From the NCBI GenBank assembly GCA_009760855.2, contig WPIO01000054.1, forward strand, positions 2,643,501 to 2,703,500: 60,000 bases of DNA. The letters are read 5' to 3'. A program made the position numbers and the translations under genes. This document shows, piece after piece, positions 11,119-24,570 of the stretch. The first letter of the stretch is position 1, and each line of letters starts with the position of its first letter. The stretch comes from Cristatella mucedo. Its lineage: Eukaryota; Bryozoa; Phylactolaemata; Cristatellidae. Below the pieces are notes generated by a model. The model made no database searches. It saw nothing but the letters and a program-made list of their open reading frames with translations, and had not been told where the DNA came from.

Positions 11119-12495
11119 CTTTGAATCAATTAGATGTTATTATTTGATGCAAACCGTTGTTCTGTTTCAACGTTATTGTTGCTAAATACCGGAAGATTAG
11201 CTCGTATTTAGAGTCCTCAAAATCCTATGTCCTACCTATTCAGTGTCGGGTGTGTAAACTATATGCACTCTGGAAATCATGAATCTGATAGGCTCTTAAT
11301 GCCCTCCTGACGTGCCTCGTCATGTAACTCTGTGCGAAATATTGTTCCACGATTTCCTAATGCAATTTCTTTGAGCAGACAAGTAATGCAACGTTCTGGA
11401 CTTGACATGTGATATAGAAAATATGCTCTGGACTGAGTGATCGTGTGGCTTCCAAGTTTTTGGTGCTTATCGAAATGCGGTCTCGTTTTTAGTTTCTTCA
11501 AGCACCTCTGGACCTACTTATTTAGCATCGGGTACGTACAATTTATTTGTGCTCCAACCAACATATTTGCCAAGCACTTGACGACCGTACGACCTACTTG
11601 GTCGCATTGATTGTCACACAAAACTGCACCCTGAATGCCATTATTGTTCAACCTTTAGCAGTGTAGTCTTTGAATATGCTGAACTCGATATGTTCGATCA
11701 TGCAAATTTTGTGGAGAGCAAGAGAAAAGAAAAGTTGATTGTTTCTAAAAATGAGTGACTTCAGTGAAAGATTTATTTGTTTTGCAATTGAACTGCGTGC
11801 AGTACCCACTCTGACAAAAAATACTTTAAAGATGAATGGGATTGATCGTAACTTTATTCGTCCATTTAGTGCCACGTTGCAGTTAAAAACTAAAAACGGG
11901 AGCTCGTTATTTCATCATACGAGCATATTCATAAAAAAGTACTCGCTTGACCTATATATTCTCATCATTTACATAAAATGTCAAATAGATAAGGTAACTA
12001 TAACTATGATATTCGCAAACTATTACCTATAAGAGTTATATATAATATAACTTTATAATAACAAAACTATGCAACTATATTAACATTTAATATAATTATA
12101 TGGATAAAGTAATATAAAAACTAAAACTACAGTATTGCCAGTGTGATATTTATGCAGTATGCGACTGTGGAATTCGGTTTATCATTTCTTGAGTGAAAAC
12201 AAGTGCACTCCTGCTACTGACAGCAGGGCATTCTTCCCAGATGTCCCGGCTAAGGTAATTCCATAAACCTGACCTTACGTGACAGACGGTCTGAGACTCA
12301 GCTATGCTCTTTACTTTCTCTGAGTTGCATAAGTTGCATTTCGTGGGCGAGCTGCCACGCAACGAAAGTCGATAAGAATCTGATCGTTCAATTTATTTTT
12401 CGTTCGTATTTTGATATTTCTAAAAAGAAAATACAACATGCCGTTTTCCGTAGTAGCACCTTTGCAGTCGGTGTGGTTTTGCTGAATTAGCAAAC

Positions 12496-12592
12496 GGGGA
12501 CGCCATGCATCTGCCGAGCTTATTCGGTGAGTGAATAAGGTGCTCGCTCCGATCAAGGTCTGTCTGAGGTCGTGGGCTCGAGCCCCGAGGCA
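12496..12592 (+). repeat. tRNA-like module, unit 3
   Basis: B box at 12575-12585. The loop hairpin is weakened by GTGAGTGAATAAGG in place of GTGAGCGAATAAGG. Confidence 0.45.
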
Positions 12593-14582
12593 TGCGTGTG
12601 AAGCGCATGTATGCAGATTAAGTTCTGTTGGGGCGCTATGCAAATGAATCAAACATCTACAGCATAGGTGGGACGTCGGTCAATGGACCTGTTCATATAT
12701 CATACTAGGCTAGCTCTCTTTATGGTACAGTAACCAATGGTTCTGAATATCTCAATTATGGGTATTTAACTTTGAAAAGCTTCTGAAGATGTAAATTGTG
12801 TTCACTTCGCTACGTACAGCAAAACAATTTAAATCTGCATCGCTATGTCTGTTAAACTAATTCAATATCGACCGGCACAGCCGCTCAAAGTTCTTTATCC
12901 ACGAATAAGGATTAAGGATCTCTGAGGACGATAAATCAGCTGATTGCATCCAACACTTAAATACACCGGCGGCCGAAGCTTTTGCTCAGAAATGTATACA
13001 TTTCTGAACTCAATTCCTCAATTGTTATTGCAAGACGTTCACTGTCTTTTGATCATTTCGTTGTCACCCTATCCTGTCGTCAAGAGCTGCAACTTCAGAA
13101 GGAAGAAGTACGTTAGCGTTCAAACATAGGAATTATCAGATTTAATATCATGGTATGATCGCTTATACCCAAGTATCGTTTAGTATTTACATATCATTTC
13201 TGGAACACGTTGTACTTATCCTTTTGTATTTCTTTGCGTTTGGAGCTTTTTTCTGTTTTGACAATTTATGGCAAAAGCAGTGTAAACAGTTCACGTACTG
13301 GTAAAACAATGAGGATGAATAATGGCGATAAGAAGGGCAAGCAGAGCAAATGGAAATTATTTGCTATGTGGTAATTTGGAAAATGTTGGTGTGTTTCTTA
13401 CATTTACCTTCAATGCTGTGATCCCTCAGACCGTATTCCAGGGCAATCGTGTTTATGACCATGCTGGGTTCTGAAAAAACAGTTTCCCTAGGCATAACAT
13501 TCTGGGTCATCATCTGATGCATAGTGAAATGTAAACGGCGACACGATTTGGCAATACGGGCACTGGAGGTGCTTTCGTTGCTTGCAGTACTCGTGCTGGT
13601 AAATATTTGTTTACGTCTTCATTGTCAGTACTTGAGAATGGATCCGGCTTATTATTCAAGCATTTAAGCCGAGAAAATTCTAGCCCCAACATACCAGTCC
13701 TATACTACAATTTCGAAAGGATGTCACTGGCTTACATTCATCGACAGACTGTCAGGATTGGCTAAGAAAGAATCTGTAACACAGTGTCAAGTTGCATGTT
13801 CTGTGCCAATCATAATTTTTTCTACTACATAGGGGAATCCAGTTCCATATGCTTTGTTCTCGGGGGATTCGGTAGGTAAATATATTTATCTGAGATGAGT
13901 TTTCAGCTAGTACGATTTCATTAGGCTGCATCGATTACAAGAGATTATAAAAGCATGATGTTAGTCCTGTTCGATATTGTTATTTTTGTTAATCAAAATG
14001 TTTAATAAGACAAATTGTCTGAGAAAAAATTACCTGATATAATAAATCAGATACACGGAGCTGCTATGCGACTTAGCCATATGTGACTGCTGCCGAGAAT
14101 TATGGATTGTCTTATGTCGGCTGCAGGAGACATGCAAACAAGAATTTTAGGCTTTGAAGTTATTGATGTTCCTAAATTTAAAAAGATGAGCTGGACTGTG
14201 TGGTTTTGCTGTTTTTATACTATCGATTTTCACGAATTTCTCTCGTTTTCAGACTCCACAACAACCACAAGACCTGCATCGTCGGCATCGGGTATGATCT
14301 AGCTTGTATGCCCACGTAACTCGAACCTATAAGGTTGCTAAACACACAATGCCCCTTAAGTGCCCGGCTGAACCGCGTAGGATTTAGAAAAGATAATGAC
14401 GAACACTATCAATAAGCTCATCCTGTGTATCAGATATTAAAGATGCCTGAATACTACTAATCAGGTCTAACCAAGACCTCTCACTAGACAATTGCATGAC
14501 CTAAAGAGTCTAGTCTGCCTTTTAGATACATAACATTGCTTAAATTTGGGCTCGTTTAGACCGTTATATCACCGTTAGAATG

Positions 14583-15075
14583 CACTATGCATTCAAGACA
14601 TCCTGTCTTGCTGTTTGTTTTGCATCGCTTGCTGGCCTAATGGCCACTGCAGTCAGGTTCCTACAGCAAGTAAAAAACACTGCAGCTATACTCCTTCGTC
14701 TCGAGCCTCACAGTGACCGTAGAAAAAAAGTTCTCACCGACCCAAACTAGCTGCGAGTCAAGCAACGTATAGACTTTGAGGTTGTTGTCACTCACTGTAA
14801 GGTCCATAAATTCTTTGGCGAAAGCCCACATATCCGATCTAATCCTCCTCTAAGCTAAGCATCGTACCACATGCTTTTTGGAAACTAACTGTTTACCAAT
14901 ACCCAATACAAGTCTAAAATCCTTAGGAGGCCACACCATTAGTTCACAAACTTTAAAAGCCAGTGGGTCACTCGCGAGCTGCTTTACGACATCTCAAGAC
15001 TTGTCCTCATTAAGAAAACGTATCCTATATCACTGGTATTTATTGCAAGAAAGAGAAAGTAAAAATAAATTTTTG
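14583..15075 (+). pseudogene. L2-like RT C-terminus, unit 3
   Basis: Same fragment as in unit 1, with NTSLKSLGGHTISS in an open stretch at 14878-15081. The upstream part is shifted by small indels. Confidence 0.72.
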
Positions 15076-16484
15076 ATTTGAATCAATTAGATGTTATTAT
15101 TTGATGCAAACCGTTGTTCTGGTTCAACGTTATTGTTGCTAAATACCGGAAGATTAGCTCGTATTTAGAGTCCTCAAAATCCTATGTCCTACCTATTTAG
15201 TGTCGGGTGTGTAAACTATATGCACACTGGAAATCATGAATCTGATAGGCTCTTAATGCCCTCCTGACGTGCCTCGTCATGTAACTCTGTGCGAAATATT
15301 GTTCCACGATTTCTTAACTCAATTTATTTGAGCAGACAAGTAATGCAACGTTCTGCACTTTACATGTGATATAGAAAATATGCTCTGGGCTGAGCGATCG
15401 TGTGGCTTTCAAGTTTTTGGTGCTTATCGAAATGCGGTCTCGTTTTTAGTTTCGTCAAGCACATCTGGACCTACGAATTTAGCATCGGGTACGTACAATT
15501 TATTTGTGCTCCAACCAACATATTTGCCAAGCACTTGACGACCGTACGACCTACTTGGTCGCATTGATCGTAACACAAAACTGCTCGCTGAATGCCATTA
15601 TTGTTCAACCTTTAGCAGTGTGGTCTGAGAATAAGCTGAACTCGATATGTTCGATCATGCAAATTTTCTGGAGAGCAAGAGAAAAGAAAAGTTGATTGCT
15701 TCTAAAAATGAGTGACTTCAGTGAAAGATTTATTTGTTTTGCAATTGAACTGCGTGCAGTACCCACTCTGACAAAAAATACTTTAAAGATGAATGGGATT
15801 GATCGTAACTTTATTCGTCCATTTAGTGCCACGTTGCAGTTAAAAAACTAAAAACGGGAGCTCGTCATTTCATCATACAAGCATATTTATAAAAAAGTAC
15901 TCGCTTGACATATCAATTCTCATCATTTACCTAAAATGTCAAATAGCTAAGGTAACTATAACTATAATATTCGTACACTATAAACCCAATAGAGTTGTAT
16001 ATAATATAAACTGTGTATAATAACAAAACTATGCAACTATAATAACATTTAATATAATTATAGTGATATAGTAATATAAAAACTCAAACTAAAGTATTGC
16101 CAGTGTGATCTGCATGCAGTATGTCACTGTGGAATTCGGTTTATCCTTTCTTGAGTGACAACAATTGCACTCCTGCTACTGACCGCGGGGCATTCTTCCC
16201 AGATGTCCCGGCTAAGGTAATTCCATAAACCTGACCTTACTTGTCTGACGGTGTGAGACTCACCTATGCTCTTTGCTTTCTCTGAGTTGCATAAGTTGCA
16301 GTTCGTGGGCGAGCTGCCACGCAACGAAAGTCGATAAGAATCTGATCGTTCAATTTATTTTTCGTTCGTATTCTATAATTGCCTAATAACAAATTAAATA
16401 CAACTAAGTAAATGCAAATATAACATGCGGTTTTCCGTAGTAGCATCTTCGCAGTTGGTGTGGTTTTGCCGAATTAGCTAAAAA

Positions 16485-16584
16485 GGGGACGCCATGCATG
16501 TGCCGAGCTTATTTCGGTGAGCGAATAAGGTGCTCGCTCCGATCAAGGTCTGTCTGAAGTCGTGGGGGCTCGAGCCCCGAGGCA
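16485..16584 (+). repeat. tRNA-like module, unit 4
   Basis: B box at 16567-16577. Extra T in TTATTTCGG and extra GG before the B box are probably consensus errors. As in all core units, GAAGTCG replaces GAGGTCG. Confidence 0.45.
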
Positions 16585-18582
16585 TGCATGTGAAGCGCAT
16601 GTCTGCAGATTAAGTTCTGTTGGGGGGCGCTATGCAAATGAATCAAACATCTACAGCATAGGTGGGACGTCGGTCAATGGACCTGTTCATATATCATACT
16701 AGGCTCGATCTCTTTATGGTTCAGTAACTAATGGTTCTGAATATCTCTGTCATAGGTATTTGTCTTTGAAAAGCTTCTGAAGATGTAAATTGTGTTCACT
16801 TCGCTACATACTGCAAAACAATTAAAATCTGCATCGCTATGTCTCTTAAACTAATTCAATATCAAGCGGCAGAGCCGCTCAAAGCTCTCTTTTATACACG
16901 AATAAGGATTAAGGATCTCTGAGGACGATAAATCAGCTGATTGCATCCAACACTTAAATACACCGGCGGCCGAAGCTTTTGCTCGGAAATGTGTACATTT
17001 CTGAACTCAATTCCTCAATTGTTATTGCAAGACGTTCACTGTCTTTTGATCATTTCGTTTTCACCCTATCCGGTCGTCCAGAGCTGCAACTTCAGAAGGA
17101 AAGAAGTACATTGGCGTTCAAACATAGGAATCATCAGATTTAATAGCATGGTATGATCGCTCTTACCCAAGTATCGTTTAGTATTTACATATTATATCTG
17201 GAACACGTTGTCCTTATCCTTTCGTATTTCTTTGCGTTTTGAGCTTTTCCTGTTTTTGGAAATCATATGGCAAAAGCAGTATAAACAGTTCACGAACTGG
17301 TAAAACAATGAGGATGAATAATGGCGATAAGAAGGGCAAGCAGAGCAAATGGAAATTATTTGCTATGTGGTAATTTGGAAATTGTTGGTGTGTTTCTTAC
17401 ATTTAACTTCCATGCTGTGATCCCTCAGACCGTCATCCAGGGCAATCGTGTTTATGACCATGCTGGGTTCTGAAAAAACAGTTTCCCTAGGCATAATATT
17501 CTGGGTCATCATCTGATGCACAGTGAAATGTAAACGGCGACACGATTTGGCAATACGGGCTCTGGAGGTGCTTTCGTTGCTTGCAGTACTCGTGCTGGTA
17601 AATATTTGTTTACGTCTTCATTGTCAGTACTTGAGAATTGATCCGGCTTATTATTCAAGCATTTAAGCCGAGAAAATTCTAGCCCCAACATACCAGTCCT
17701 AGACTACAATTTCGAAAGGATGTCACTGGCTTACATTCATCGACAGACTGTCAGGATTGGCTAAGAAAGAATCTGTAACACAGTGTCAAGTTGCATGTTC
17801 TGTGCCAATCATAATTTTTTCTACTACATAGGGGAATCCAGTTCCATATGCTTTGTTCTCGTGGGATTCGGTAGGTAAATATATTTATCTGAGATGAGTT
17901 TTCAGCTAGTACGATTTTATTAGGCTGCATCGATTACAAGAGATTATAAAAGCATGATGTTAGTCCTGTTCGATATTGTTATTTTTGTTAATCATAATGT
18001 TTAATAAGACAAATTGTCTGGGAAAAAATGACCTGATATAATAAATCAGATACACGGAGCTGCTATGCGACTTAGCCATATGTTACTGCTGCCGAGAATT
18101 ATGGATTGTCTTATGTCGGCTGCAGAAGACATGCAAACAAGAATTTTAGGCTTTGAAGTTATTGATGTTCCTAAATTTAAAAAGATGAGCTGGACTGTGT
18201 GGTTTTGCTGTTTTTTATACTATCGATTTTCACGAATTTCTCTCATTTTCAGACTCCACAACTACCACAAGACCTGCATCGTCGGCATCGGGTATGACCT
18301 AGCTTGTATGCCCACGTAACTCGAACCTATAAGGTTGCTAAACACACAATGCCCCTTAAGTGCCAGGCTGAACCACGTAGGATTTTGAAAAGATGATGAC
18401 GAACGCTATCAATAAGCTAATCCTGTGTATCAGATATTAAAGATGCCAGAATGCTACCTATCAGGTCTAACCAAGACCTCTCACTAGACAATTGCATGAC
18501 CTAAAGAGTCTAGTCTGCCTTTTAGCTACGTAACATAGCTTAAATTCGGGCTCGTTTAGACCGTTATATCACAGTTAGAATG

Positions 18583-19075
18583 CACCATGCATTCAAGACA
18601 TCCTGTCTTGCCGTTTGTTTTGCATCGCTTGCTGGCCTAATGGCCACTGCAGTCAGGTTCCAACAGCAGGTGAAAAAACACTGCAGCTATGCTCCTTCGT
18701 CTCGAGCCTCACAGTGACCGTAGAAAAAAAATTCTCACCGACCCAAACTAGCTGCGAGTCAAGCAACATATAGATTTTGAGGTTGTTGTCACTCACTGTA
18801 AGGTCCATAAATTCTTTGGCGAAAGCCCACATATCCGATCTAATCCTCCTCTAAGCTAAGCATCGTACCACATGCTTTTTGGAAAGTAACTGTTTACCAA
18901 TACCCAATACAAGTCTATAATCCTTAGGAGACCACACCATTAGTAGGCGTGCTTTAAAAGCCAGTGGGTCACTCGCGAGCTGCTTTACGACATCTCAAGA
19001 CTTGTCCTCATTAAGAAAACGCATCTTATATCACTGGTATTTATTGCAAGAAAGAGAAAGTAAAAATAAATTTTT
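18583..19075 (+). pseudogene. L2-like RT C-terminus, unit 4
   Basis: Core variant: AAGTCTATAATCC and TAGTAGGCGTGC differ from the outer units and break the frame in the LKSLGD region. Confidence 0.72.
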
Positions 19076-20485
19076 GATTTGAATCAATTAGATGTTATTA
19101 TTTGATGCAAACCGTTGTTTTGGTTCGACGTTATTGTTGCTAAATACCGGAAGATTAGCTCGTATTTAGAATCCTAAAAATCCTATGTCCTACCTATTCA
19201 ATGTCGGGTTTGTAAATTATATGCACACTGAAAATCATGAATCTGATAGGCTCTTAATGCCCTCCTGACGTGCCTCGTCATGTAACTCTGTGCGAAGTAT
19301 TGTTCAACGATTTCCTAACGCAATTTATTTGAGCAGACAAGTAATGCATCGTTCTGGACTTTATATGTGATATAGAAAATATGCTCTGGGCTGAGCGTTC
19401 GTGTGGCTTAAAAGTTTTTGGTGCTTATCGAAATGCGGTCTCGTTTTTAGTTTCGTCAAGCACATCTGGACCTACGAATTTAGCATCGGGTACGTACAAT
19501 TTATTTGTGCTCCAACCAACATATTTGCCAAGCACTTGACGACCGTACGACCTACTTGGTCGCATTGATCGTAACACAAAACTGCTCGCTGAATGCCATT
19601 ATTGTTCAACCTTTAGCAGTGTGGTCTGAGAATAAGCTGAACTCGATATGTTCGATCATGCAAATTTTCTGGAGAGCAAGAGAAAAGAAAAGTTGATTGC
19701 TTCTAAAAATGAGTGACTTCAGTGAAAGATTTATTTGTTTTGCAATTGAACTGCGTGCAGTACCCAAAAAAAAAAAAAAAATACTTTAAAGATGAATGGG
19801 ATTGATCGTAACTTTATTCGTCCATTTAGTGCCACGTTGCAGAAAAAAAACTAAAAACGGGAGCTCGTCATTTCATCATACAAGCATATTTATAAAAAAG
19901 TACTCGCTTGACATATCAATTCTCATCATTTACCTAAAATGTCAAATAGCTAAGGTAACTATAACTATAATATTCGTACACTATAACCCAATAGAGTTGT
20001 ATATAATATAACTGTATAATAACAAAACTATGCAACTATAATAACATTTAATATAATTATATTGATATAGTAATATAAAAACTCAAACTAAAGTATTGCC
20101 AGTGTGATCTGCATGCAGTATGTCACTGTGGAATTCGGTTTATCCTTTCTTGAGTGACAACAATTGCACTCCTGCTACTGACCGCGGGGCATTCTTCCCA
20201 GATGTCCCGGCTAAGGTAATTCCATAAACCTGACCTTACTTGTCTGACGGTGTGAGACTCACCTATGCTCTTTGCTTTCTCTGAGTTGCATAAGTTGCAG
20301 TTCGTGGGCGAGCTGCCACGCAACGAAAGTCGATAAGAATCTGATCGTTCAATTTATTTTTCGTTCGTATTCTATAATTGCCTAATAACAAATTAAATAC
20401 AACTAAGTAAATGCAAATATAACATGCGGTTTTTCCGTAGTAGCAGCATCTTCGCAGTTGGTGTGGTTTTGCCGAATTAGCTAAA

Positions 20486-20582
20486 GGGGACGCCATGCAT
20501 GTGCCGAGCTTATTCGGTGAGCGAATAAGGTGCTCGCTCCGATCAAGGTCTGTCTGAAGTCGTGGGCTCGAGCCCCGAGGCA
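20486..20582 (+). repeat. tRNA-like module, unit 5
   Basis: B box at 20565-20575. The D-arm-like stem GAGC/GCTC and the 8-bp hairpin are intact. Confidence 0.5.
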
Positions 20583-22575
20583 TGCATGTGAAGCGCATGT
20601 CTGCAGATTAAGTTCTGTTTGGGGCGCTATGCAAATGAATCAAACATCTACAGCATAGGTGGGACGTCGGTCAATGGACCTGTTCATATATCATACTAGG
20701 CTCGATCTCTTTATGGTTCAGTAACTAATGGTTCTGAATATCTCTGTCATAGGGTATTTGTCTTTGAAAAGCTTCTGAAGATGTAAATTGTGTTCACTTC
20801 GCTACATACTGCAAAACAATTAAAATCTGCATCGCTATGTCTCTTAAACTAATTCAATATCAAGCGGCAGAGCCGCTCAAAGCTCTTTATACACGAATAA
20901 GGATTAAGGATCTCTGAGGACGATAAATCAGCTGATTGCATCCAACACTTAAATACACCGGCGGCCGAAGCTTTTGCTCTCGAAATGTGTACATTTCTGA
21001 ACTCAATTCCTCAATTGTTATTGCAAGACGTTCACTGTCTTTTGATCATTTCGTTTTCACCCTATCCGGTCGTCCAGAGCTGCAACTTCAGAAGGAAGAA
21101 GTACATTGGCGTTCAAACATAGGAATCATCAGATTTAATAGCATGGTATGATCGCTCTTACCCAAGTATCGTTTAGTATTTACATATTATATCTGGAACA
21201 CGTTGTCCTTATCCTTTCGTATTTCTTTGCGTTTTGAGCTTTTCCTGTTTTGGAAATCATATGGCAAAAGCAGTATAAACAGTTCACGAACTGGTAAAAC
21301 AATGAGGATGAATAATGGCGATAAGAAGGGCAAGCAGAGCAAATGGAAATTATTTGCTATGTGGTAATTTGGAAATTGTTGGTGTGTTTCTTACATTTAA
21401 CTTCCATGCTGTGATCCCTCAGACCGTCATCCAGGGCAATCGTGTTTATGACCATGAAAAAAAAAAAAAAAACAGTTTCCCTAGGCATAATATTCTGGGT
21501 CATCATCTGATGCACAGTGAAATGTAAACGGCGACACGATTTGGCAATACGGGCTCTGGAGGTGCTTTCGTTGCTTGCAGTACTCGTGCTGGTAAATATT
21601 TGTTTACGTCTTCATTGTCAGTACTTGAGAATTGATCCGGCTTATTATTCAAGCATTTAAGCCGAGAAAATTCTAGCCCCAACATACCAGTCCTAGACTA
21701 CAATTTCGAAAGGATGTCACTGGCTTACATTCATCGACAGACTGTCAGGATTGGCTAAGAAAGAATCTGTAACACAGTGTCAAGTTGCATGTTCTGTGCC
21801 AATCATAATTTTTTCTACTACATAGGGGAATCCAGTTCCATATGCTTTGTTCTCGTGGGATTCGGTAGGTAAATATATTTATCTGAGATGAGTTTTCAGC
21901 TAGTACGATTTTATTAGGCTGCATCGATTACAAGAGATTATAAAAGCATGATGTTAGTCCTGTTCGATATTGTTATTTTTGTTAATCATAATGTTTAATA
22001 AGACAAATTGTCTGGGAAAAAATGACCTGATATAATAAATCAGATACACGGAGCTGCTATGCGACTTAGCCATATGTTACTGCTGCCGAGAATTATGGAT
22101 TGTCTTATGTCGGCTGCAGAAGACATGCAAACAAGAATTTTAGGCTTTGAAGTTATTGATGTTCCTAAATTTAAAAAGATGAGCTGGACTGTGTGGTTTT
22201 GCTGTTTTTATACTATCGATTTTCACGAATTTCTCTCATTTTCAGACTCCACAACTACCACAAGACCTGCATCGTCGGCATCGGGTATGACCTAGCTTGT
22301 ATGCCCACGTAACTCGAACCTATAAGGTTGCTAAACACACAATGCCCCTTAAGTGCCAGGCTGAACCACGTAGGATTTTGAAAAGATGATGACGAACGCT
22401 ATCAATAAGCTAATCCTGTGTATCAGATATTAAAGATGCCAGAATGCTACCTATCAGGTCTAACCAAGACCTCTCACTAGACAATTGCATGACCTAAAGA
22501 GTCTAGTCTGCCTTTTAGCTACGTAACATAGCTTAAATTCGGGCTCGTTTAGACCGTTATATCACAGTTAGAATG

Positions 22576-23067
22576 CACCATGCATTCAAGACATCCTGTC
22601 TTGCCGTTTGTTTTGCATCGCTTGCTGGCCTAATGGCCACTGCAGTCAGGTTCCAACAGCAGGTGAAAAACACTGCAGCTATGCTCCTTCGTCTCGAGCC
22701 TCACAGTGACCGTAGAAAAAAAATTCTCACCGACCCAAACTAGCTGCGAGTCAAGCAACATATAGATTTTGAGGTTGTTGTCACTCACTGTAAGGTCCAT
22801 AAATTCTTTGGCGAAAGCCCACATATCCGATCTAATCCTCCTCTAAGCTAAGCATCGTACCACATGCTTTTTGGAAAGTAACTGTTTACCAATACCCAAT
22901 ACAAGTCTATAATCCTTAGGAGACCACACCATTAGTAGGCGTGCTTTAAAAGCCAGTGGGTCACTCGCGAGCTGCTTTACGACATCTCAAGACTTGTCCT
23001 CATTAAGAAAACGCATCTTATATCACTGGTATTTATTGCAAGAAAGAGAAAGTAAAAATAAATTTTT
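22576..23067 (+). pseudogene. L2-like RT C-terminus, unit 5
   Basis: Core variant, as in unit 4. Confidence 0.72.
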
Positions 23068-24473
23068 GATTTGAATCAATTAGATGTTATTATTTGATGC
23101 AAACCGTTGTTTTGGTTCGACGTTATTGTTGCTAAATACCGGAAGATTAGCTCGTATTTAGAATCCTAAAAATCCTATGTCCTACCTATTCAATGTCGGG
23201 TTTGTAAATTATATGCACACTGAAAATCATGAATCTGATAGGCTCTTAATGCCCTCCTGACGTGCCTCGTCATGTAACTCTGTGCGAAGTATTGTTCAAC
23301 GATTTCCTAACGCAATTTATTTGAGCAGACAAGTAATGCATCGTTCTGGACTTTATATGTGATATAGAAAATATGCTCTGGGCTGAGCGTTCGTGTGGCT
23401 TAAAAGTTTTTGGTGCTTATCGAAATGCGGTCTCGTTTTTAGTTTCGTCAAGCACATCTGGACCTACGAATTTAGCATCGGGTACGTACAATTTATTTGT
23501 GCTCCAACCAACATATTTGCCAAGCACTTGACGACCGTACGACCTACTTGGTCGCATTGATCGTAACACAAAACTGCTCGCTGAATGCCATTATTGTTCA
23601 ACCTTTAGCAGTGTGGTCTGAGAATAAGCTGAACTCGATATGTTCGATCATGCAAATTTTCTGGAGAGCAAGAGAAAAGAAAAGTTGATTGCTTCTAAAA
23701 ATGAGTGACTTCAGTGTGAAAGATTTATTTGTTTTGCAATTGAACTGCGTGCAGTACCCACTCTGACAAAAAATACTTTAAAGATGAATGGGATTGATCG
23801 TAACTTTATTCGTCCATTTAGTGCCACGTTGCAGTTAAAAAACTAAAAACGGGAGCTCGTCATTTCATCATACAAGCATATTTATAAAAAAGTACTCGCT
23901 TGACATATCAATTCTCATCATTTACCTAAAATGTCAAATAGCTAAGGTAACTATAACTATAATATTCGTACACTATAACCCAATAGAGTTGTATATAATA
24001 TAACTGTATAATAACAAAACTATGCAACTATAATAACATTTAATATAATTATATTGATATAGTATATAAAAAACTCAAACTAAAGTATTGCCAGTGTGAT
24101 CTGCATGCAGTATGTCACTGTGGAATTCGGTTTATCCTTTCTTGAGTGACAACAATTGCACTCCTGCTACTGACCGCGGGGCATTCTTCCCAGATGTCCC
24201 GGCTAAGGTAATTCCATAAACCTGACCTTACTTGTCTGACGGTGTGAGACTCACCTATGCTCTTTGCTTTCTCTGAGTTGCATAAGTTGCAGTTCGTGGG
24301 CGAGCTGCCACGCAACGAAAGTCGATAAGAATCTGATCGTTCAATTTATTTTTCGTTCGTATTCTATAATTGCCTAATAACAAATTAAATACAACTAAGT
24401 AAATGCAAATATAACATGCGGTTTTCCGTAGTAGCATCTTCGCAGTTGGTGTGGTTTTGCCGAATTAGCTAAA

Positions 24474-24570
24474 GGGGACGCCATGCATGTGCCGAGCTTA
24501 TTCGGTGAGCGAATAAGGTGCTCGCTCCGATCAAGGTCTGTCTGAAGTCGTGGGCTCGAGCCCCGAGGCA
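24474..24570 (+). repeat. tRNA-like module, unit 6
   Basis: B box at 24553-24563, same as in unit 5. Confidence 0.5.

Larger units (their letters stand above)
8188..12168 (+). repeat. Array unit 2 (3981 bp)
   Basis: Diverged unit. The 78-codon frame of unit 1 is interrupted here: the codon after GGAGACATG is TAA (about 10170). The L2-like fragment (10626-11118) is the most open of the array, with about 120 codons read through to its end. The tRNA-like D arm has changed (GGTGGTCGCCCCG), which weakens the stem. Confidence 0.95.
12169..16130 (+). repeat. Array unit 3 (3962 bp), contains the left homogenisation switch
   Basis: Up to about 15412 the unit is of the diverged type, then it becomes the same as the core. 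The 78-codon frame is dead here because ATGTTACTG has become ATGTGACTG (about 14081-14089). Confidence 0.95.
16131..20129 (+). repeat. Array unit 4 (3999 bp), core type with many homopolymer differences
   Basis: Core type. Relative to units 6-9 it shows many extra bases in or next to homopolymers between about 16480 and 17260 (GCTAAAAAGGGG, TTATTTCGG, GTGGGGGCTC, TTGGGGGGCG, GCTCTCTTTTATAC, AGGAAAGAAG, GTTTTTGG). Near its end, unit sequence is replaced by A runs at 19766-19781 and 19843-19850. These look more like consensus errors than biology. Confidence 0.95.
20130..24121 (+). repeat. Array unit 5 (3992 bp)
   Basis: Core type. At 21457-21472 sixteen A replace the CTGGGTTCTGAAAAAA seen in other units, with length unchanged. 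Other small differences are an extra AGC (about 20441-20450), GCTCTCGAAATG at about 20976, and an extra TG at about 23716. Confidence 0.95.
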
